This document shows, one piece after another, positions 55,101 through 57,722 of a DNA stretch of 60,000 bases. The notes under the pieces were generated by a model, which did no database searches, was not told where the DNA came from, and saw nothing but the letters and a program-made list of their open reading frames with translations. Made by a program: the position numbers and the translations under genes. Origin of the DNA: Antedon mediterranea (Eukaryota; Echinodermata; Crinoidea; Comatulida; Antedonidae); the NCBI RefSeq assembly GCF_964355755.1, contig NC_092676.1, positions 26,086,288-26,146,287 of the forward strand, given 5' to 3'. Numbering within the stretch: the stretch's first letter is position 1; each line of letters begins with the position of its first letter.

Positions 55101-57722
55101 AAAATTATAATAAATCATCTAGTATTAAAGTATTTTTAATACCATATGTTACAATATGGCCACAATAAAATAATAGACAATATGGCTATTATGGAATTAT
55201 GTTGTGGTGGTGCATAGTAGCAACATAGCATCCTAACCATGTGTAATTACTGTCTAGAATTCACTAGATTGTGACGACTACAAACCTTATTTACTACTAT
55301 ACTTCAAGAAAAATGAGTTGAATTGTTTAAAACATTGTAACATTCAGAGCCAAGCAAATGAAGATTTTTTTTTTTTTTTTTTTTCACCATATTTAATGAG
55401 GGTGATCCATCCAGCTATTGCTGATCATTAGGGACCCTCAGAAAAACAAAGTTTTATTACAAGTCTTTGGGAGTGGAGTTGTAATTTGGTCCTTTGAAAA
55501 AATCCTGACATGTGACGGGACTTGAACCCAGGACCCTTGGAGTGGTAGCCAAGCATCATAACCACCAAGCCACAACTCCACTCGAGTTGAGGTACAGTAC
55601 AGTGCTCCTCATGAAAACAGCCTGATAGTGCATTAAAATGGTTTGGTTTGTTAGTGAAATAGTTAATTTAAATCAATGAAACCTGTACAGTCGTAATAAT
55701 AGGATATAAAAAAAGTCTCTTATACAATTAGGTTTTTTTTCTTCAGTTGCTTACTCTTGCACATGCTTTTTATGTTGGAAAAAGAACCCCCTGTAAAAAT
55801 CTCGGCTACGGGCTTCACATCTACAACATTTAAACATATTCATTTTAGATTTATGCCTAAATGTTGTAGATGTCAAGCCCGTAGCTATTATGAAAAGATC
55901 AATCTGAGACATAACAGACAAGTGTATGAACAAGAATGAGGGTCTGTTGACTTGTTAAGAATATCTTTTCACTTTAAACAAATAGAAAAATAGTTTTGTA
56001 AACAAAGTAGTAGTTAGGATAGGCTATTTGACAATAAAGCTATCATGAACTGAAATGCCTTGGTTGATCAAACCATCAAACACCAATGATAAGCACTTGT
56101 ATATATACAGTACTGTAGTTTTAACAGGGCACTAAAGAAATACAGGAATGTATACATATATTTACACTTGCACTGATAAAGGGTTAGTCCGAAAGTCCGA
56201 CATTTTCTGGCCGTTTTACTTATCGTTTTGATAACATTTTGCTTATTTTATTTTAATAGTACCCACAGCATTGTCATTTTTTCATTAATTTGCCTTTACA
56301 CTGTACAGGTACTGCTGCTAAATAATGGATTATACAGTTTCCACATTTGAAAATTAATATCTGAAATCTTGGATCCAAAATGGCATCAAAATTCCCCTCA
56401 CTACAAACAGTATGGAAGACTGATTCTCATTTCCTTGCATTACCATTACTACTGTACATGACTGTACTTTGAATATTAAAACACATGTTCTAACCATTTA
56501 AAAGTAAACATGCATATGACACATCTGCGATCAAAATATGATATTAAACATAATTCCTAAGAATACATTTCTACAAACTTGATATTATATGGAATTACGG
56601 AAGTGAGTGATGTTTCCTAGCTAGCCGTCTCTATGGCATCAACTAACATTGCCAGATTGACGATGACTATTAATTTAGCTTTTGACAAAAGTTAACAAGT
56701 GTCCAAATAATGACACAAAACAATTGTCAAGTTCAATAGCCAACTAGCAGCTTTTAACTAGGTCAATAATTATAATAATTTTTATCAAAATTTTATCAAA
56801 ATATAAGTCTTCTTACTTTTGTATACCATACTATTTTTGTTTGGTTAAATGATTCCATTTCCACCAATAAAATTTGATGTAATTTTTTGTATTGTATTTT
56901 TTTGTTTAAATTGCCTCATACATAATAAATAAAGATATGTATTGTATAAAAATACCTCACAATTTAAATTTATCTGATTTATTTGGTTTTATTTAAATAG
57001 TAACTTTTTTTTGTGTGCTAAAAAGTATATGTGGTACAATGCTGATTTTAAATCTTTGAATAAAATATTAAAAAAAAATTTCCATACACAGTACCATTAT
57101 ATTCTTCTTATACTCGTAATTTTACAGTTTCGTGTCAAATAAAGTTTGACAATCTGGACCGTACCAATAAAACTCTTTGTATAGTTGTGTAATAAAGAGT
57201 TACTACAGAATTAAATAAGAATATTCATTCATTCATTGTTTCAAATAAATAATAACAAATAACATAGCATCACTGTCACTGAAGGTAAAAATGAATATTA
57301 AAACTACATTAAAAAAAAAACTTTGTCGTCACATCACCACCTTTACAGGATATTGCTGTGGTGGGTAGATTTTTGTTTATAAAAATACAATCTAATTTAA
57401 TTAAGTTGTTTAATGGTATGTAATTAACTAAATTATAAAATATGGCCCTCGGCACACCATTGATTTAACAATTTATAAACAATACATTCAACTGTACAGA
57501 ATAACTATTAAATAAGCGTGCGCGGTTTAAGTTCCGTTCGTAACCTCCAGGTAATCCACAATACAAACAAATAGGCCTAGCTGGGTGGCCTAGTAGATAA
57601 ACAAGATCATGTATATCAAAGTTAAAAAACATTCCCTTTTCATATTAAATAACCTACCGTTTTACAGGGCGTCGCCGCTTCCTCCCTGCGTACATAGACA
57701 TATTAGACTGAGCTGACTGCAT
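3325..57722 (-). CDS. AHR: Aryl hydrocarbon receptor (AHR), whole gene model, 15 coding exons
   Basis: Ligand-regulated bHLH-PAS transcription factor of the AHR/spineless family; known members pair with ARNT in the nucleus and bind GCGTG elements. Fifteen minus-strand exons join in frame: 57658-57722, 51141-51325, 27044-27234, 20850-20939, 14886-15033, 13141-13214, 12475-12686, 10784-10890, 9729-9870, 9230-9342, 8322-8719, 4080-6452, 3789-3875, 3517-3588, 3325-3396. They total 4329 nt, 1442 residues plus stop. Every junction has GT-AG ends and matching phase. Layout: NLS and bHLH about residues 14-83, PAS-A about 145-251, PAS-B/PAC about 255-420, Pro/Gly-rich 443-575, Asn/Gln-rich 576-1366, short C-terminus. 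The family call rests on near-identity to known AHRs across the bHLH and PAS. The tail is much longer than in vertebrate AHR. Alternative exons cannot be excluded without RNA data. Confidence 0.93.
3517..3588 (-). CDS. AHR: AHR coding exon 14
   Basis: 24 codons, residues 1396-1419, phase 0 on both sides; sequence [20 protein letters not shown] and so on, ending SPPG. Acceptor TTTCAG; donor GGG|GTGTGT is weak but usable. If unspliced, translation would read into the intron and stop soon after (VCIILLLF), giving an alternative short C-terminus. Confidence 0.72.
3789..3875 (-). CDS. AHR: AHR coding exon 13
   Basis: Exactly 29 codons, residues 1367-1395, phase 0 on both sides. Ser/Thr/Gly-rich ([15 protein letters not shown] and onward). 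No motif recognised. Acceptor TTTACAG, donor AAAT|GTAAGT. Included because splice signals are strong, the reading frame is open and the next exon fits. Being symmetric, it could be skipped without a frameshift. Confidence 0.78.
4080..6452 (-). CDS. AHR: AHR coding exon 12: large Asn/Gln-rich transactivation exon
   Basis: 791 codons, residues 576-1366, open throughout. It starts [20 protein letters not shown], a well-formed, probably folded or helical segment with acidic patches ([20 protein letters not shown]), then becomes very rich in Asn, Gln, Met, Gly and Ser. At about 1060-1210 (4549-4998) nine tandem units of 16-17 residues follow the pattern [17 protein letters not shown]. Vertebrate AHR also has a Gln-rich transactivation domain, but this is longer, Asn-rich and repeat-expanded. 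The exon begins after a long pyrimidine tract (acceptor TTTTTTAG) and ends ATG|GTAAGA. The composition is prion-like by eye. Coding status is well supported by length and phase; function by position only. Confidence 0.9.
4549..4998 (-). repeat. In-frame 51/48-bp minisatellite inside AHR exon 12
   Basis: Nine head-to-tail copies, about 450 bp, of a 51-bp unit (three copies are 48 bp). Period is always a multiple of three, so the frame is kept. Units differ by a few substitutions, mostly Leu/Val, Thr/Ile and Met/Thr swaps; the central units are the most alike, the outer ones degenerate, as expected from unequal crossing over. A degenerate Asn-Gln-Gly periodicity extends over the rest of the exon, suggesting older expansions. 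Confidence 0.93.
6453..8321. other. AHR intron 11 content
   Basis: Almost wholly occupied by the 1.6-kb hAT-like element described at 6607-8212. The rest is about 150 bp next to exon 12 (with a pyrimidine-rich tract on the minus strand before the acceptor) and 109 bp next to exon 11. No other gene seen. Confidence 0.7.
6607..8212. mobile_element. hAT-like non-autonomous DNA transposon in AHR intron 11
   Basis: The ends are inverted: CAGGGCATCA at 6607-6616 and TGATGCCCTG at 8203-8212. Both are flanked by the direct repeat CAGCTC (6601-6606 and 8213-8218), a plausible target duplication, though hAT normally gives 8 bp. Both subterminal zones carry many GGAGAGC(A/G)A/GCTCTCC motifs (6620-6690, 7010-7075, 8110-8195), typical of transposase-binding arrays. 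The CAGGG terminus suggests hAT. There is no transposase ORF. It also includes a G-rich stretch at 7735-7770. Confidence 0.62.
8322..8719 (-). CDS. AHR: AHR coding exon 11: Pro/Gly-rich region with 11-residue repeats
   Basis: Residues 443-575 (first codon split, G|AA). After [18 protein letters not shown] it becomes rich in Pro, Gly, Met and Asn, with three adjacent 11-residue repeats of the type [11 protein letters not shown] (about 8543-8641), then a Thr/Val/Gln-rich end. No known fold is apparent; it is probably disordered and part of the transactivation region. Acceptor TTGTAG; donor ACACAG|GTAAAA, phase 0. Frame and splice signals fit exons 10 and 12 exactly, but the extent needs transcript support. 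Confidence 0.86.
9230..9342 (-). CDS. AHR: AHR coding exon 10: post-PAC segment
   Basis: 113 nt; completes Ser405, then residues 406-442 plus one base. It begins [20 protein letters not shown], matching the TDEEG and Lys/Arg-rich segment after vertebrate PAS-B, and continues to NNPYPPMPK, like the NPFPAIM segment. Acceptor ATTTAG; donor AAAG|GTAAGA, phase 1. Beyond here similarity to vertebrate AHR becomes weak. Confidence 0.92.
9406..9560 (+). mobile_element. MITE family A, copy 1 (AHR intron 9)
   Basis: About 155 bp. Ends are versions of the inverted repeat TCTGTCTACACTATCAAACT and its complement (AGTTTGATAATGCAGACAGA). The interior has GTGCCCATA, GGACATGATGATGTCAT and repeated CTACCATATTTGGGCATATCA blocks, then CACA with a T-run. 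Similar copies occur at 10132, 14705, 41413, 52036, 52227 and 54351. No coding capacity. Confidence 0.85.
9729..9870 (-). CDS. AHR: AHR coding exon 9: PAS-B end and PAC motif
   Basis: Residues 358-404 plus two bases. [17 protein letters not shown] and the [16 protein letters not shown] segment match the last PAS-B strands and PAC. Phe369 equals human Phe351, but pocket positions differ: Val383 for Ser365, Ser399 for Val381 (mouse Ala375) and His401 for Gln383. These differences suggest altered ligand preference; invertebrate AHRs tested so far mostly do not bind dioxin. Acceptor TTCATAG; donor ATGAG|GTATGA, phase 2. Confidence 0.94.
10132..10250 (+). mobile_element. MITE family A, copy 2, left end missing (AHR intron 8)
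   Basis: Shares the interior GTGCCCATAT, GACATGATGATGTCATATCA and the TATTTGGGAATATCACCACC blocks with copy 1, and ends in a decayed right terminus (TGTAGACAGAGC). The left terminal repeat is absent. Confidence 0.78.
10784..10890 (-). CDS. AHR: AHR coding exon 8: central PAS-B
   Basis: 107 nt. It completes Met322, then residues 323-357 plus one base. It holds VLGYSELEL and [10 protein letters not shown], which match VLGYTEAEL and GYQFIHAADM. Tyr340 corresponds to human Tyr322 in the pocket. Acceptor TTGCAG; donor AACT|GTAAGC, phase 1. Confidence 0.93.
10891..12474. other. AHR intron 7: duplicated block and poly(A)-bearing insert
   Basis: No gene. There is a G-homopolymer near 10990 and an A-rich run at about 11379-11410 preceded by a mixed-composition stretch (11070-11370) that may be an unrecognised retroposed element. 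A roughly 130-150-bp segment is duplicated in tandem (about 11918-12060 and 12066-12205); both copies carry TATAGGGCCAATCAGGAAGT, AACATGTGTA and a final TTAAACAAT. Confidence 0.55.
12475..12686 (-). CDS. AHR: AHR coding exon 7: PAS-A/PAS-B junction and first half of PAS-B
   Basis: Residues 252-321 plus two bases. It starts with [12 protein letters not shown], a match to NFQGKLKYLHGQ, and reaches the PAS-B strand [10 protein letters not shown]. His310 and Phe314 correspond to human His291 and Phe295, which line the ligand cavity. PAS-B is the ligand- and HSP90-binding domain. The loop [17 protein letters not shown] is several residues longer than the human one. Acceptor ATTTAG; donor AAAT|GTAAGT, phase 2. 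Confidence 0.94.
12687..13140. repeat. Short tandem duplication in AHR intron 6
   Basis: Two diverged copies of about 110-130 bp at about 12863-12970 and 12974-13090. Both contain ATATGGTAGA(G/T)CCCCAATTAAT and ACTAAACAAAGATTTGAACC. No coding content. Confidence 0.65.
13141..13214 (-). CDS. AHR: AHR coding exon 6: end of PAS-A
   Basis: 74 nt, residues 227-251. It contains [15 protein letters not shown], which matches the RCLLDNSSGFL of vertebrate AHR PAS-A. It completes the split codon of exon 5 (C|AT, His). The acceptor is TTCCAG and the donor CTG|GTAAGA, phase 0. Confidence 0.93.
13425..13810. repeat. Tandem duplication of about 190 bp in AHR intron 5
   Basis: Two copies, about 13446-13630 and 13637-13810. 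Shared blocks are TTATTATATAATTTTTAGT-like, AAATGTAAATATA(T/A)TGTAAAAACATCTG, TGTTCAACTACTGTATGTTG and ATCTGTAGGCCTACATTAGA. Divergence is modest, so the duplication is fairly recent. Confidence 0.75.
14705..14855 (-). mobile_element. MITE family A, copy 3, next to the AHR exon 5 donor (intron 5)
   Basis: Opposite orientation to copies 1 and 2. The left end reads TCTACACTATCAAACTAGTT; the interior has the TATGGTAGTGATAT blocks and ATGATGTCATCATGTCCATA. The other terminal repeat near 14850 has decayed. Its edge is about 30 bp from the exon 5 splice donor. Confidence 0.78.
14886..15033 (-). CDS. AHR: AHR coding exon 5: middle of PAS-A
   Basis: Residues 178-226 plus one base. It reads [17 protein letters not shown], the conserved PAS-A stretch that includes the ELIH motif, then a variable Met/Ser-rich loop ([16 protein letters not shown]). 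Vertebrate AHR also has a variable loop here of other sequence. The acceptor is TACATAG; the donor ATGC|GTAAGT is phase 1. A MITE copy (about 14705-14855) starts only about 30 bp into the following intron. Confidence 0.93.
15380..16162. mobile_element. TIR DNA transposon, non-autonomous, about 780 bp
   Basis: Inverted ends: left TAAGGTCGTGTTTATACAAC and right GTTGTATAAACGCGCCCTTA, continuing inward with a few mismatches (ACACCCTA versus TAGCGTGT). The interior is CpG-richer than the surrounding intron. Two ORFs of over 80 codons in it match no family I recognise. Family not assigned. Confidence 0.68.
18700..18835 (+). repeat. Dispersed repeat B, copy 1
   Basis: Begins GCAGCTGCTACCTATAAATT and ends GCTAGAGCAGCAGCGTGAAA. 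The second copy at 33910-34056 shares AGCTACCTATAAATTATAGT, GAGTTTCCA, TTAATGA and a GGCTAGAGC(A/C)GC end. The outer parts look partly inverted (GCAGCTGC/GCAGCAGC). Possibly a MITE. Confidence 0.6.
20187..20240 (+). repeat. tRNA-derived SINE head
   Basis: Contains a perfect pol III box A (TGGTTGAGTGG) followed 30-odd bases later by a box B-like GGGTTCGAGTT. No acceptor stem can be closed, so it is a SINE remnant rather than a tRNA gene. The body that follows is not recognised. Confidence 0.55.
20850..20939 (-). CDS. AHR: AHR coding exon 4: start of PAS-A
   Basis: Exactly 30 codons, residues 148-177, phase 0 at both ends. It begins ALNGFVIVI and contains [14 protein letters not shown], a strong match to the first strands of AHR PAS-A. 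PAS-A supports dimerisation with ARNT. The acceptor is TTGCAG and the donor GAT|GTACGT. It is isolated between a 6.1-kb and a 5.8-kb intron. Confidence 0.95.
22060..22305. repeat. Hairpin-rich left flank of the Helitron-like array
   Basis: Three successive short units, each with a TTATT(G/A)GTTATCCGC start and a hairpin: 22065-22092, 22153-22175 (9-bp stem GTTATCCGC/GCGGATAAC, 5-nt loop) and 22226-22249 (same stem, 6-nt loop). The last two are followed by a TCATC plus T-run. A (ATC)n microsatellite lies at about 22110-22140. The same GCGGATAAC motif occurs at the right end of each 1.5-kb unit, so these are probably truncated or terminal modules of the same element. Confidence 0.7.
22309..23814 (+). 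mobile_element. Helitron-like unit 1 of a head-to-tail array
   Basis: About 1.5 kb. Begins near TCTTTCCTTCTGTCATTTTT and ends GCGGATAACTAACTCG, hairpin CTCGTCAAAGTGACGAG, a short spacer and CTAG followed by T. A GC hairpin about 10 bp before a CTRR end with T beyond it is the hallmark of Helitron 3' ends. No Rep/helicase ORF, so it would be non-autonomous. It carries GCGCGCACGCGCG-type palindromes and many CRE-like TGACGTCA motifs. Confidence 0.72.
23815..25330 (+). mobile_element. Helitron-like unit 2
   Basis: 1516 bp from CTAG to CTAG. It aligns along its whole length with unit 1 (for example GTTACGCGCGCACGCGCG, GGCTAACCGGACATTGTGAC and TTCTTCAGATCAGGTCAT-like blocks) with moderate substitution. 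Starts immediately after the previous CTAG with no spacer, as in rolling-circle concatemers. Confidence 0.75.
25331..26865 (+). mobile_element. Helitron-like unit 3
   Basis: About 1535 bp, ending with the same hairpin and CTAG followed by T. Near its right end, sequence at about 26760-26815 differs from the other units, suggesting a small replacement. The array ends 178 bp from the donor of AHR exon 3. Confidence 0.75.
26911..26975 (+). repeat. tRNA-derived SINE head
   Basis: ATTGGTGGTTATTAA-like box A and a good box B (GGTTCAAATCC at 26959-26969). No acceptor stem closes. Lies between the Helitron-like array and exon 3. Confidence 0.5.
27044..27234 (-). CDS. AHR: AHR coding exon 3: bHLH to PAS-A linker
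   Basis: Residues 84-147. This linker joins the bHLH to PAS-A; it is low in conservation, Ser/Gln-rich early, then acidic and basic near [18 protein letters not shown]. The end, GQMLIQ, aligns with the EFLLQ that precedes ALNGF in vertebrate AHR. The acceptor CAACAG and donor CAG|GTAACA give phase 1 in and phase 0 out, which match exons 2 and 4. A Helitron-like array ends 178 bp beyond the donor. Confidence 0.9.
27235..30120. other. AHR intron 2, first part: no gene recognised
   Basis: AT-rich. At about 27440-27560 and 29990-30120 are related GGGCCC-bearing fragments (AAGGGCCCCTGAGCATAAGC; GGGGCCCCTGGGTTTAGCC) that look like pieces of a dispersed repeat. 28980-29420 is more balanced in base composition and could be a conserved noncoding element; ORFs in it show no splice context or known domain. 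Confidence 0.45.
30130..30371 (+). repeat. 17/19-bp minisatellite with block structure
   Basis: Fourteen units of ACTGGGTACGATACGCG: four of 17 bp, then four carrying an extra CG (19 bp), then five of 17 bp and one decayed end unit. The copies are nearly identical, so the array is young. Because 17 and 19 are not multiples of three and no unit holds a stop, several frames stay open; these are not genes. Confidence 0.97.
30695..30860 (-). repeat. Dispersed repeat C, copy 1
   Basis: Shares CGTAACTTGTCCCATGCAGA ATCTGTATCT-type sequence with 34975-35060 (TAGTTTGTCCCACATAGAAT CTGTATCT) and, more weakly, with 19130-19160 (AACTTGTCCCACAAAGCATC). It is a diverged family of unknown type. Confidence 0.5.
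31306..31500 (+). mobile_element. tRNA-derived SINE, family S, copy 1
   Basis: Head GTGGAGCTGTAGCTTGGTGGTTAA has box A-like TAGCTTGGTGG; box B is GGTTCAATCCT at about 31355. The body resembles the two other family S copies in its CAACTCCACTCCC junction but differs beyond. The 3' end near 31500 is not defined. Confidence 0.68.
32178..32249 (+). tRNA. tRNA-like gene, predicted anticodon ATC (Asp box)
   Basis: 72 nt folding as a full cloverleaf: acceptor GCCCCAG/TTGGGGC (7 pairs, one G-U), D stem GTCT/GGAC, anticodon stem TCTGC/GCAGG, loop ATATCAA, T stem CCGAG/CTCGG with loop TTCGAGT, discriminator G. Box A TGGTCTAATGG and box B fit pol III. A T6 terminator starts at 32251, two bases after the 3' end. 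Position 33 is T and 34-36 read ATC, which would decode GAT. Metazoan Asp tRNAs normally have GTC; A34 in a two-codon box is unusual, so it may be a variant, a pseudogene or a SINE source. No intron. It lies in AHR intron 2 on the opposite strand. Confidence 0.85.
32251..32256 (+). terminator. RNA polymerase III terminator of the tRNA-like gene
   Basis: Run of six T directly after the discriminator base and one A. This is the expected pol III stop signal and supports a transcribable unit. Confidence 0.8.
32360..32545 (+). repeat. Dispersed repeat D, copy 1, with hammerhead-like core
   Basis: Lies between two (TA)n tracts. Begins CACTGATGAAGGGC, then GCCCGAAAG, followed by TTTTCTGGCTGTTTAC, TTATCGTTTTGAT and CACAGCATTGTCATTTTTT. 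The second copy is at 56160-56300. The CTGATGA, GGGC/GCCC stem and GAAA order resembles the hammerhead cores reported in Penelope-like retroelements. Stem I is not evident. Confidence 0.6.
32804..33162. mobile_element. Foldback/TIR element, about 360 bp
   Basis: Outer inverted ends TAAGGCCCATACACTAGGAC (left) and ATAGTGTAATTGGGCCTTTA (right) continue through CGATAACGATTGACGATA / TATCGTCCGTCGTTATCG. An inner inverted pair, TCCAATCAAATGACGTCATG at 32920-32939 and its complement at 32998-33017, makes nearly the whole element palindromic. No coding capacity. Family not assigned. Confidence 0.8.
33910..34056 (+). repeat. Dispersed repeat B, copy 2
   Basis: Starts CAGCAGCTACCTATAAATTA and ends near GCTAGAGCCGCGGCGCGAAA. 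It aligns along its length with 18700-18835 but has diverged in the middle. Confidence 0.6.
34895..35070 (-). repeat. Dispersed repeat C, copy 2
   Basis: See 30695-30860. Both are found in minus-strand ORFs with a D-x-x-W/M-DK-L/F-C pattern, which reflects repeat homology, not a gene. Confidence 0.5.
35944..36001 (+). repeat. 60-bp minisatellite, monomer left of the SINE
   Basis: One unit, CACTTCTAGTGTGAACGCAA through GTTTGGATGTTGTA, cut off from the rest of the array by the SINE at 36002-36340. Confidence 0.85.
36002..36340 (-). mobile_element. Chimeric 5S rRNA-tRNA SINE
   Basis: On the minus strand: a 5S rRNA-derived head (36340-36224) begins TACGGCCATACTG and retains AGTTAAGCAACGTTGGGCC and GGATGGGAGACC, the 5S internal promoter region. 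A tRNA-like unit follows with box A TGGTGTAATGG (36211-36201) and box B GGTTCGAGGTT (36171-36161). Then comes a body with TTAGGCAAGATGCTTTACTC, and an 18-base A tail (36019-36002). This arrangement is known in AmnSINE1 of the DeuSINE superfamily; membership here is inferred from layout only. It is inserted in a 60-bp minisatellite. Confidence 0.87.
36224..36340 (-). pseudogene. 5S rRNA-derived segment (SINE head)
   Basis: About 117 nt matching 5S rRNA from its 5' region to GGTGCTGTA, with many changes in the 5' half and strong retention of the box C area. Not a functional 5S gene: it lacks the T-run terminator and is followed directly by tRNA-like sequence. Confidence 0.85.
36341..37062 (+). 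repeat. 60-bp minisatellite, about 12 units
   Basis: Unit CACTTCTAATGTGAACACAA CCTATGATCAAGATGTACTG then TAGGTTTGGGATGTGTTTCC, with two main variants alternating in blocks (TTTCAATGTGAACACAAC versus TTGCTTCTAGTGTGAACAAAAC). It is continuous with the monomer at 35944. Any ORFs are repeat artefacts. Confidence 0.95.
37063..39186. other. AHR intron 2: AT-rich stretch, no gene
   Basis: No ORF of note. A diverged pair of segments lies at about 38385-38520 and 38530-38690 (TAATTTCTTTACTGGACTAATTAC, ATGACCAGATATAGTCCCA and GGTTTAG blocks), a local tandem duplication of about 140 bp. Otherwise I see nothing specific. Confidence 0.5.
39187..39516. mobile_element. TIR MITE, 330 bp
   Basis: Inverted ends GAATAAAGCTGTTTTCACAT / ATGTGAAAGCAGCTTTATTC, extending to about 27 bp with few mismatches. 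Inner related motifs (CGCTTTCACATCGAG; ACCAAATTTGG-type) suggest subterminal repeats. Non-coding; family not assigned. Confidence 0.78.
40003..40822. mobile_element. DNA transposon with 26-bp perfect TIRs, 820 bp with TA duplication
   Basis: The 26-bp terminal repeat (40005-40030, starting CCGTATATTTCGGTGTATAA) is an exact complement of 40795-40820, and TA flanks both sides. Three further GTATAAGACGCA subterminal repeats lie inside. The interior (40190-40520) is much richer in GC than the intron. No transposase ORF. Similar CCGTAT...TATAAGTCGCA ends occur in elements of many animals; superfamily not assigned from memory. Confidence 0.88.
41034..41042 (+). promoter_or_regulatory. Candidate AHR/ARNT response element (XRE)
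   Basis: TTGCGTGAG fits the core TNGCGTG and the extended form seen at vertebrate CYP1A1. It is within AHR intron 2. Cores of this kind arise by chance, so this is only a candidate. Confidence 0.3.
41413..41570 (-). mobile_element. MITE family A, copy 4 (AHR intron 2)
   Basis: Both termini present: AAAGCTCATTCTACACTATC at left and GATAGTGCGGACAGAGCTT at right. The interior is in the same orientation as copy 3, with a partly degraded centre (ATGACATCACCATTTCCATT). Confidence 0.83.
42300..42660. other. Balanced-composition block in AHR intron 2, possible regulatory element
   Basis: Stands out from AT-rich surroundings and shows no repeat signature. It contains CAGCTG, GATAA and, near 42569, AAGGTCAAGGTCA, which is a nuclear-receptor type half-site repeated. 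No ORF. Conservation is not testable here. Confidence 0.3.
43246..43540. repeat. 150-bp repeat E, copies 1 and 2
   Basis: Two adjacent copies (about 43246-43396 and 43397-43520). Shared blocks: CAGGAGACATCCTTGCAGC, TACAATCAT(T/C)GGCACTGTA, GTCCCAGC, AGAAAC(C/A)CTTACAGA and ATGGCAG. Copy 2 lacks the CCCAATGGCAGCC part. A third copy is at 43748. Function unknown. Confidence 0.8.
43541..43745 (-). mobile_element. tRNA-derived SINE, family S, copy 2, box B deleted
   Basis: Minus orientation: head GGAGTGGAGTTGTGGCTTAG, tail AGGGTCCCTAATGATCAGCA and ATTAAATATGGT. Compared with copy 3 (55365-55583) it lacks about 18 bp that include box B, so it is inactive. It separates copies 2 and 3 of repeat E. 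Confidence 0.85.
43748..43905. repeat. 150-bp repeat E, copy 3
   Basis: Matches copy 1 closely (CACCAGGAGACATCCTTGCA, CCAATGGCAGCCA(A/C)TG, ACAATCATTGGCA, CAGACAAATGGCAGCCAG) with a duplicated ACACTT. Minus-strand ORFs across it are not conserved between copies, so it is non-coding. Confidence 0.8.
44040..46150. other. AHR intron 2: AT-rich stretch, no gene
   Basis: Very AT-rich with homopolymer runs; I see no gene, repeat family or structured element in it. Confidence 0.5.
46150..46520. mobile_element. Probable MITE with partial inverted ends
   Basis: GGAGTTATGCTTTTGTATT at 46172-46190 is inverted at 46482-46500 (CAATACGAAAGCATAACTCC). Outside this, left GGGCCTGTTCAGACCTA and an internal GTCTGAACC make the true edges uncertain. 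The CpG-rich inside contrasts with the flanks. The ~100-codon ORF inside has no recognisable domain. Confidence 0.55.
46530..49015. other. AHR intron 2: no gene; one retroelement-like tail
   Basis: AT-rich. At 48868-48897 an AATAAAA followed by (CTTGAAT)n-like repeats resembles the 3' end of a truncated LINE on the plus strand. 47760-48010 is more balanced in composition and could be conserved noncoding sequence. No supported gene. Confidence 0.45.
49029..49707 (+). repeat. Polypurine minisatellite, about 0.68 kb
   Basis: Some 35 degenerate units of 17-22 bp around AAAAAAGAACACACAGAGAG. Only A, G and interspersed C; almost no T on the plus strand. All frames are open, which creates long false ORFs on both strands. 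In the AHR pre-mRNA it reads as a UC-rich tract with CUCUCU and UUCUUUUUU. It lies 1.4 kb downstream of exon 2. Confidence 0.96.
49810..51140. other. AHR intron 2, 5' part: no gene
   Basis: AT-rich, no supported ORF. A GGGCGCCTCGTCTGCCTCAC block at about 50708 is the only GC-rich spot. Nothing else recognised. Confidence 0.45.
51141..51325 (-). CDS. AHR: AHR coding exon 2: basic helix-loop-helix
   Basis: Residues 22-83. The core reads [14 protein letters not shown] at 33-46, followed by the helix-loop-helix ending [10 protein letters not shown] at 74-83. This is the signature AHR/spineless bHLH; the basic residues contact the GTG half of the GCGTG site and the helices dimerise with ARNT. The acceptor at 51327-51326 (TATAG) is chosen because the next AG, at CTACAG, would place a TGA in frame after exon 1. 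The donor AAAG|GTAAGA is phase 1. It is flanked by a 6.3-kb intron upstream and a 23.9-kb intron downstream. Confidence 0.96.
51601..51630 (+). other. G-quadruplex motif with telomere-like repeats
   Basis: A G10 run followed by TTAGGGTTAGGGTGGG. It meets the G3+N1-7 rule on the plus strand, which is the template for AHR transcription. It is in intron 1, about 275 bp upstream of exon 2. Only two TTAGGG units, so not a telomere junction. Confidence 0.75.
52036..52184 (+). mobile_element. MITE family A, copy 5, near complete (AHR intron 1)
   Basis: Both terminal repeats are well kept (TTGTCTACACTATCAAACTT and TTTGATAGTGTAGACAGAGC), with the full interior in copy-1 orientation. It is the best reference copy here. 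Confidence 0.87.
52227..52250. mobile_element. MITE family A, solitary terminus
   Basis: Only the right terminal repeat is present (GGTTTGATAGTGTAGACAGA and four more bases), 43 bp beyond copy 5. It is a remnant of a second insertion or of a duplication of the copy-5 end. Confidence 0.7.
52942..54180. mobile_element. piggyBac-like non-autonomous element, 1.24 kb
   Basis: Ends are TTAA-CCGATTCACCAC (left, from 52942) and GGGGTCAATGGG-TTAA (right, to 54180), inverted with three mismatches and flanked by TTAA, the fixed piggyBac target. The interior has CpG-rich parts (53200, 53600-53770) but no transposase. Family assignment is by TTAA and the CCC(A/G)TT end only. Confidence 0.55.
54351..54453 (+). 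mobile_element. MITE family A, internally deleted copy 7 (AHR intron 1)
   Basis: About 103 bp. Left end AAAGCTCTGTCTACACTAAA, right end TTTGATAATGTAGACAGAGC, with the GTGCCCATATATGGAC block and T-run kept but the central TTTGGGCATATCA blocks missing. Confidence 0.82.
55365..55583 (-). mobile_element. tRNA-derived SINE, family S, copy 3, with poly(A) tail
   Basis: Minus orientation, full: head GAGTGGAGTTGTGGCTTGGT with box A-like TGGCTTGGTGG, box B GGTTCAAGTCC, body through CCCAAAGACTTGTAATAAAA and AGGGTCCCTAATGATCAGCA, tail ATTAAATATGGTG then about 20 A. Best copy of the family in this window. Confidence 0.88.
56160..56300 (+). repeat. Dispersed repeat D, copy 2
   Basis: Shares GCACTGAT(A)AAGGG, CCGAAAG, ATTTTCTGGCCGTTTTACTT, ATCGTTTTGAT, ACCCACAGCATTGTCATTTT and AATTTGCCTTT with copy 1. 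The core has CTGATAA in place of CTGATGA, so any ribozyme would be inactive. Confidence 0.6.
57658..57722 (-). CDS. AHR: AHR coding exon 1: start and first basic NLS block
   Basis: Codes residues 1-21 and two bases of codon 22. An in-frame TAA directly precedes the ATG at 57722, so this is the first possible start; later in-frame ATGs lie at residues 8 and 10. The first start is preferred because its N-terminus aligns with the vertebrate AHR start (a short Ser/Asn-rich tip, then Tyr-Ala, then the basic run RKRRRPVKR at 14-22). The basic run is the first half of the bipartite NLS known in AHR. The donor is CG|GTAGG, phase 2. The 6.3-kb intron that follows separates this tip from the bHLH exon, an old AHR boundary. 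Confidence 0.88.

Larger units (their letters stand above)
51326..57657. other. AHR intron 1 content
   Basis: Holds MITE family A copies 5-7, the piggyBac-like element, SINE family S copy 3, repeat D copy 2 and a G-quadruplex motif. A palindromic pair at about 55800-55880 (TACGGGCTTCACATCTACAA and its inverted partner TTGTAGATGTCAAGCCCGTA) is a small foldback. 54780-55020 is more balanced in composition. No nested gene seen. Confidence 0.6.
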